Of a DNA stretch of 64,000 bases, positions 39,201 to 48,200 are shown piece by piece; positions within the stretch are counted from its first letter, which is position 1; every line of letters starts with the position of its first letter. The stretch is from Steromphala cineraria (lineage: Eukaryota; Mollusca; Gastropoda; Trochida; Trochidae). The notes below the pieces were generated by a model. It was given only the letters and a program-made list of their open reading frames with translations, had not been told where the DNA came from and did not search any database. The position numbers and the translations under genes were made by a program. The stretch spans positions 2,521,749-2,585,748 of the forward strand of contig OU744720.1 in NCBI GenBank assembly GCA_916613615.1, read 5' to 3'.

Positions 39201-42200
39201 TTCAATCATTTGTAAATGAAAAGGTTGATGATAATTCTTATGAAACTAGATTACGTCTTCTGTGGGTTTCATTTGGCTAACTTTACAAAGGAGTTTGTGT
39301 ATTACCATGGGTATTGTCTCAACTACAGTACATTTTGAAATTGATGTCCCCTCCATATCCAAATGTGTCCCCTCCATATCCAAAAATGTCCTCTCCCTAT
39401 CCGACCTCCTGGGTCCCCTCCGCTGATTATTCGGCGAGTCCACTCCGCTGCCATGTTGATTTGTTATTTTGTCAATAACTTCGTAGTTTCTGAACCAAAG
39501 CAGGTCAAGTTGCACAGAAATCTCTATTATACCCAAACACTGATATGCGCGACAATATGTATGTGATTCAAAGTCGTAAAGGGCATGAAAAAAACATTTA
39601 AAAGTCTCCTCTCCGCTTCGAAAATGAAAGTGAGATAAACATCAACTTGACATCTAAAATACGCAAATTTTTCTTGCAGTTTGTGAACCAAAACTCTTAA
39701 GGAATGTATTCAACATTCTATTCCTGATTACCACAGTTAAAGGTGACCACCTAAACCTCAACGATTAGGAGAAGGGAGCAATGAAAGCAGACACCTACCT
39801 CTGTTGACCTGTCCCGTCCACCATTTTGAAAGTCCCCTCCATACCGGGTACACGACAGTGAATATTGTCATCCCAACTTCTAAAATGCCTCTCAAAGAAG
39901 TTAATTAAGCTCAAGGTGAGTATTAAGAAAGAACTTGAAATAAAATATGAGCTTGTTAATTATACGCTCTGACATGGTTTTCAATGTTAGCAGCTGTAAA
40001 GGGTATCTAAAAAAAATTGTACATTAACATACAGCTGCGTATCTTAAGTTTGTTCACCTACCTTCGTTTTAAGTGCAAACATCATGTTTTTTTAATGTCT
40101 TTGGGGCATCCTAGCAATGCGCAAACGAAACAAATAATGTTGAAATTTGAGTACATAAATTAACATTCAGTTTGCGTTAGCATATTCGTATGTCATACCT
40201 TAAAGATAAGCGTAACTTATGTGGCAGGGCATTGAAATGACCAGGGGTCAACATTTCGAAAACAGGATTTTGTATTTTTCGCTACAAAATCCTTCATTAG
40301 TGATCAATAGCTTTGGACCTAAGTCATATTTGTTCCTTTGCATTAAGGTAATGTAATTGTACTGATTTCTTTCGTACAGTGTTTATATGGAATATTTAAA
40401 ACGAAATTTAAGAAAATCTGAAAAATATGACCCCATCTGTCTATTTAATCATGCCAAATATCTTAATTCAGTACCAGTGACAAGACGATCCCGAAATATG
40501 GTTTGGGAATGATTATTTAACGAATGGATAATTGCTTGTCGCTTGTAGGTTATTTTATGGACGTCCAAATGAAACCCAATTTACACAATATTTGCACTAA
40601 GATACACAAGCAAGTGAACTTAAGGTACGCAGCTGTTTACAGAAAGGTATTTGATAATGATATATTGCTGACCATGCGTATTATGAACATATTAGTCACC
40701 CGTCATAAGAGAACAACTATTTAAAGGCTAAAATAAAAAAGACAATATGTATCTACATAATTCAGTCTTTCCATTAATACTTCGTTTTCATTCCTCTCTA
40801 TGAAAGTGAAATGATAAAAACAAATAAGAACAAGATGTGTTTGTGAAACACGAATGCCCCCGGATGCATCCTGCTCGCTGTGTCAAGGTCAAGGTCACAA
40901 GGTCAAATGTCATGGTGTCATCTGAAAGGTCTCATCACAAGGGATCCATATGTCAAGTATCAAAGAGCTAGCTCTGACCAATCAAAAGTTATGACCAAGG
41001 TTAAAGTTTTTGTGGACAAACGGACAGACGGACGGACGGACGGAAAAGGTCAAATATCATGGTGTCATCTGAAAGGTCTCATCACAAGGGATACACATGT
41101 CAAGTATCAAAGACCTAGCACTGACAGTATAGAAACTATAGCCAAGGTTAAAGTTTTCGGAAAAGGCTCGCTGTGTCAAGGTCAAGGTCACAAGGTCAAA
41201 TGTCATGGTGTCATCTGAAAGGTCTCATCACAAGGGATCCATATGTCAAGTATCAAAGAGCTAGCTCTGACCAATGAAAAGTTATGACCGAGGTTAAAGT
41301 TTAAAATGCTCGCTGTGTCAAGGTCAAGGTCACAAGGTCAAATGTCATGGTGTCATCTGAAAGGTCTCATCACAAGGGATCCATACGTCAAGTATCAAAG
41401 ACGTAGCTCCGACCAATCAAAAGTTATGACCAAGGTTAATGTTTTTATGGACAAACGGACAGACGGACGGACAAGGTCACAAGGTCAAATATCATGGTGT
41501 CATATGAAAGGTCTCATCACAAGGAATACACATGTCAAGTATCAAAGACCTAGCACTGACAGTATAGAAGCTATAGCCAAGGTTAAAGTTTTCTGAAAAT
41601 GCTCGCTGTGTCAAGGTCAAGGTCACAAGGTCAAATGTCATGGTGTCATCTGAAAGGTCTCATCACAAGGGATCCATATGTCAAGTATCAAAGACCTAGC
41701 TCCGACCAATCAAAAGTTATGACCAAGGTTAAAGTTTTTGTGGACAAACGGACAGACAGACAGACGGACGGACGGACGGACGGACGGACAGACGGACAGG
41801 TGAAAAACAATATACCCCCGGAAAATCCGATTCGGGGGCATAAAAATAGCTGGTTGGATCATTCAGACACATTAGAATAAATTAAAGGTGTATAATGCGA
41901 CTTTAAAAAAATCCTCAAGTCTATTCCTGTATATATTTTATGTGCGCTTCTCCCACTGCAGAGACCTGAGGAACAACTCCATCACCCATCTCCCTGACGG
42001 CTGCTTCAGGAACCTCTGGAGACTCGCAGAGCTGTATGTATTCTGGCTTCTGGATTTTACACTTAGTATATACTTTTACATCGTTCAATATGGTTCCCTT
42101 GCCTCACTTCGCAGACTAGTGTAAACTTATCGATCAACGGTTTGGGCTGTAATCTTTACATAGGCGATTTCTTTCAAAAACATTAACTTTCAATTAATTA

Positions 42201-45200
42201 CTGAGAAGACATAACAAAGGGCTAAAGATTTGTTATGGCCTACCACTGTTTAGAAATAATAGTGCTATAACGTTTTAATGGGTTTAAATTTGTCCATGCA
42301 GTTGACTTGATTCAAATTAAAACGAACAAAGTTAAGCCTCTTTTAATCCTTATTTTATGCACATCTGCAGGTAACAATGCATAACCTGGCCGTATTGAAG
42401 CTCTATTGTCACATTAGGTAACTGAATTCAAGCCAACTGACTTAACTAGAATCTTGCAATCGCTGCCGGTCCACTAGATGATGAATTTAAGATTAAGATG
42501 CCGCGTGTAATCAAGTGGAAGCGGACACTAGCCTTGGTCTGACAGTGTTTGATCCAGCCCTTCCTTAATGGGGAAGTCAATACGTGGATCGCCCCTTGTC
42601 ACCGACAATGTCATTCATTTCCTAAAATAAGAGGCACGGTTGATTTAAATGCATATTGGGCGATCTAGTGAAGGGGAAGATTTCATGGAAATCCTCTTTA
42701 TGATCTCTCGAGCTGTTCTAAACAGTGAAATAGAGTCCAGAAATGAGCAAATATCTAACTCACGTTTATTAAAGACGCTGGCTGATGCTGTAACGTTCTT
42801 AACGTTGGTTTGTTTCAATTACTTCCTCTCTATCTAGTGATTGATGCAGTCAGATAGCAAAGATATTAAGAGTTTAATTTCTTATTGGACATACAGTTTG
42901 CTGTCATCAAACGCCAATGTCCTAAAATATTTATACGTCCGGGAACCTTAACTTGGTTCACTTACCTGCGTATTCTAGTGCAAATATCATGTTATTTGGA
43001 ATGTCTTTTAGGCATCCTAAGAATGCGAAAATGAAACGGAATATGTTGAAATTTCAAGGTTAATTTTACATTAACATTTCCGTATTCCATACCCACCAGT
43101 TACCCATACCAATTTTGGCATGGCTGTAAAGTAACCAGGGATCAAAATTTCGAAAACACTATTTTTTATTGTTCTCTACAAAATCTTGAGAAATCAAGAG
43201 AAATAAAGGCACGAGTGTCATAAACAAAGCAAGTCATGAAGGTTCCTCTGATATCCTTTGATATCCTCTTTTTAGTTTATGGCAAGCGATTTGACCCGGA
43301 AAGTACAAAAAAATTTACTGTTGACGATAGTGTTATCCAAGATATGGCAATGGTACTCATATTCTGGACACTGAGTACGACAGGTGTATGGTATATTGGC
43401 ATAGAGCATAATACATGTGTCGTTTCACCAATGCTTGTGACAATGGGTTTATGTCCTGAATTCAAATGTCTAATGACACTATAAACTCCACCAGGAACCT
43501 GATGGACAACCACCTAGCCGAGCTGAGCAACGCTACGTTCTATGGTCTATCTGGGCTCAGACAACTGTAAGTACATAACTGAATTAAACTTTATTGATTT
43601 GCCATATTCGAAATATCACTGCAAACCCTTTCAATCATTTATCAAACTCATTTCGGATGTTGATACAAAAATGGAATAAATATGAAATGAATAGAAAAAA
43701 TAATGAAAATCGAAACGATATTCGCCTAAACTTCTGAAACTAAAGATTGAATAAAAAAAAACCTCATGTATGATAAAAGGACTGTATATAGATAATACAA
43801 GATGTATATAATGAAATAATAGTACTGTTTCAGGCGCCTCTCTGGAAACAACATCAAGTCCATCCTCCCCGACGCCTTCTTCGGTCTATCAAACCTGAAA
43901 TCTCTGTGAGTAGAAACAGATCCACCTTGTTTCAGATGTAGACACAATATGATTGTCTTCTCAAAACAGATGATAAGAACACGTTGTAGTGTCACTTCAA
44001 GATGCCACATGGCCCTCAAATTGTATTTTGAATATACAAGATCGTATTTACAATAAATAGACAAGCATCCACATATTGATTTAATTATGCAATATGAAAT
44101 TTGAAGGTTATGTGAAAGCTTAAAGAAGCGTGGGTAATATGATAAATATGATATCATATTTCATGCCAAGTCATTGTTTAAATATTAAAACATAAAAGGT
44201 TATCATGCTTTAGGACATGGCTTCATTTTATTTAAGGATTGTTTTGATTAAGTTAAAAAGTATTCATAACTCCTCTTTTATCTCTTCTGAGGAATTTTTA
44301 TTTATGCTTAGAATAGCATGTAGCGAATAGAGAAATATTATTTAACACAAAATGTTTTAAGTGTGAGACTGTTAAATCTAATTGAGACAGTCGATTCAAA
44401 TTAAATATCATTGAATGAGAATACGTTTCTCAGTTAAGAATATGGAGTGGAGGTTTTTATGACAGTTAGAATGCGGTAACACGTGGTATTGCACATTGCT
44501 CAATTCAACGCTATCAGTGTAGTTCAGCAACATCGGGCACAGCTCGCTGGAAAGGTGGTTAACCCGATCCATTGCCTGTTAATCTATGAGTTTTGAGGCT
44601 CGATTCATGCCTCACACTTAGACATGAGCTTTGAAACTTGTAGTGTCACCCTAAGTGACTTATTTCGAAGGGTACCTCTGTCCACCCGACAGAAAATGGG
44701 TACCTGGTGTGAAATGATGGTAACCTCGAGAACTGAACAGTGGAGCTGCTGTATTCTTTTTAGGGAGTGTTTTGTACTCGTTCACCAGGGGTAATTATAT
44801 AACTAGGCAATTTGAGCATGTAATGTGCATGGGGAAAATCGCTGTATAAATGAACTAGTGCTATTACAATTATCATAATTATATTTAAGAATATTGAGAT
44901 ATATGTCAGGCGCTTTGAACATGTAATGTGCATTTGAAAACCGTTATATAAAGGACTTAGTGCTTTTACTATTATTAGCATTAAGAATGTTGGAAAATCG
45001 CTATATAAATGAACTAATGCTGCTACTATTCTTATGTTGAGACATGTTTGTATGTTACAGAGACCTGAGCAACCAGAACATCGGGGACTCCCTACCACTG
45101 AACGCCTTCCTCGGGCTCCGTAACGCCTTCCTGCTGTACGTACTCGCCTCGCTCACTAAGTTGATATATTGTTTGAGGAGTTTTAGTCTAAATGTATTCA

Positions 45201-48200
45201 TTATGAATTAAAGTGTTTAAGGATTTTTTTTCCATGACATTTTGTCAATTCGTAAAGAAAATTAAGAAAAAGTCCTCACTGGGCATTTCATTTTTAGAAC
45301 GAAATATAAAAGTAAATGCAAATCAAATATAAGTATATTTAAATAAAGACAGTTGGTGTATAACTCTTCATATCAGAATCATTTGAGGTGTCAAGAATTA
45401 AATTTTGTTATGATAACCCTGTGATTCCATGTCTACCCAGGAACCTCTCACATAACGCTATAGAAGTCGTGGCAGACGGGGCCTTCAATGGACTGGACAA
45501 GCTCCTCACACTGTGAGTTTATCATCTCCTCTCAATACTGAGCAAAATTAACAAATAGAACAATTCTCCAACCAATCAGTTTAAAGGGGCAGTAACACGT
45601 TTTTAGGGGGAATATAAGGTGATGTCAGGAAAATGAAAAAAAATAGTTCCAATTGAAAGACAATGTATTCAAACTAAATGAAGCAGTAATAATTCAAATA
45701 TATAACGTAAAGTTCAGCCATGAGATTCATTTTTCTTACAAAATTGAATTAAAGGTGTTCACACAAAACTGGCCGCCAATGGATTTTATGTGAAGCCTCA
45801 TACTTTGTCCTCTGACTATGGATGATTGGTGTGTGTAATGAGATTTTTGACACTGTCAAAATAATACATTTAGCATTAACTTACAATTATCAGTGAAAAT
45901 TTCAAATTATAAAATTATGAAAAAACGTGCTACTGCCCCTTTAAGGCACTCCTACTCGATAAAAGTGAAGGTTCAATATCAAGTGAGACTTTAAAATGTT
46001 AACATTGGCGCACACCATCAAACTAAACAGGCATGCTCTGGTCTTATACCTGGATATCAAGTGTGATGCATTTGACATTAATGGATCTTAATGAAAATAT
46101 GCATCATGAACTGTCAAATGCTCAGGAGAAGTCGACTGAATTCATTTAAAAAATGTTGTTTTTCCGTTATTTGGATCCGCTTGTATTCGGGTCACAGTAT
46201 AGTTATTTGGAAATGTTTTCCTCAAATCATGGTAATTACATATATGCTTAAACTGAAACATGTAAATAATAGTCAATAGTTCGTACGTATGGAAGTATGA
46301 GATTATAATTATAGCATCCAGCACTGAATGGTATATTTCAGAAATACATGTCTAGTAGTAGTATCTTGAATTGTACCCACGATGTACAGTATAATGGGGT
46401 AATTCGAGTATTTGATTCGAACCAATACCCTCAGAGTGTAGGTTATGAATCTGATAACATCCTGTACAATAGCGAGCAACTCCCCGTATAGTAGAGTTTG
46501 GCAACAATCGCCTGTTTTGTTATTGTTATTTCTGAAACATTGTGTGGAGACATCAACTGGTACTCATATATATTTAGGACGGAAATGTCAAACAATGTAC
46601 ATATGCTCCTACATGTACTGTAAGTTACTGTTTAAAAGCTTTCCAGTTTGCATTCTATGTATGCGTCATATTCTATGTCTGAGTGCGTTCCCCGTGTTCA
46701 TCCGTGCTTGTATGGGACACGAAAACATCAGTCTAATAACCAGTTGTAACGTTTGACCTGTTTCTTACACGTGTTTAAGCAAACCATGATTAACTCATTG
46801 TTAATAAAGCAAAATATTAAAAGCTGTCATTTGCCACGACAATCAAATTGTAAAAAGGGTTTTTGAGTTTGATGATTTCATTAAGTCGATTCGCAATCAG
46901 TTATGATTGGATGCGTCATGAATATCGATTGGTTGAATATAAAATGCCTAAAATCTTCTCTGATAATTTCATAGTAGCCTTATAATCATATCATTTCAGG
47001 AGATGAATTGATAAAGACATTAATTAAAATGATGAACTTAATTGAATGAATACAAAAGATGATAATAAAACCCGAACACAGTTAATGCTAGCAGTTTCTA
47101 TTGATTCTTTTAGGTGTTTTGAATGACGAACATTGTTAATCGTTACGATATATTAATACATATTTCCTCTAATAATTTCTTCAACGAAGCCGGATCAAAC
47201 AAACCGATATAAGAGTACGTATCTCCTGGGTTGTTTGATCTATTGTTACTTAGATTTTGGTGGCACGTGTTCCGTGTATACATTGCTAAGTCGACTGTGA
47301 ATGTAGTTCAGCAAGTTTCGAGGGTTCGTTCCCTGTCCCATACTGAGACAGGAGTTGAGTCTATGGTATCACCCTGGGCAAGAGACTTTATTCAAAATGT
47401 GCACTAAGCAGGAAATGATTACCTGGCAAAAATTGCGTAGGTGGTGACCTTCTAGAAACGTTTATGTCGGCTTGGACCAATGTAATAATATTCGTATGGC
47501 GCCTTCAACAACAGCTGAGTGAATATAAATGGACATATAAGTTTATCTTATATTTTAAACCTATGCTAAATATTCTCTGAAGCATGAGCACTGACAAAAA
47601 TATATCCCGCATCGACCGTAGTAGTACTTCATTCCTTCATGAATTAATCACTTGTTTCAGAGACCTCCGTATGAACCAGATAAAGACGATCGAGAAGAAC
47701 GTTTTCCATCTTCGGAAGCTCCAGACCTTGTAAGTGTTGCTTTATCCGAAACTTGTTAGAGGACTTAACTCCCAATACGTTCTTACATACTAAATGCTTG
47801 AATGTTGCAAAATGTGTTTTATGCAGTCTACAGCAATGACATATTTGCACTTATCAATATAGTAAGCTTTGATATTTGAAATAAACGCATATATCTAATA
47901 ACGTAAGCATATTCCACAAGCAGAAAGTGATAAGTTCATGAAAGTCAGAATTCACTAATGGGGGTTTGTACGTATCATTGTTTACGGAGCATAAAATCAA
48001 CGCCAAACTCTGCTTACCTTACCGATGTGGTCTACGGTAAGAGAAAATCAATTATATCTATATTAGTTCAGAAAGAAATGTAAGCTTGGTTATTGTTGAG
48101 ATTTGGTGTAACTTTACCCTTCGCTACCAATAGTACTTACATCATTCGTATATCAGTATTGATTATCACATGCAGTATTGAGTTATAGAGTGACAATGCA

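Larger units (their letters stand above)
38045..39862. mobile_element. Large foldback (inverted repeat) element with captured gene
   Basis: The left arm 38045-38826 is the reverse complement of the right arm 38886-39862, with a loop of about 59 bp. The right arm has about 195 bp more, including the 3' part of the mini-gene. The arm tips read caatatcactgtcgtg and its complement. Just outside the right tip lies tcccaacttctaaaatgcc, a motif shared with other copies in the window. The left tip abuts a small hairpin (37943-38046) with the AACTTCTTT...CGACGTTTCG signature. Arms are long and similar enough to form an extended stem. Confidence 0.7.

Noticed and set aside
40880..41880. Three successive + strand frames of about 90-110 codons with shared peptides
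   Set aside because: They are translations of the core repeats and GGAC tracts of a pearl-like element.
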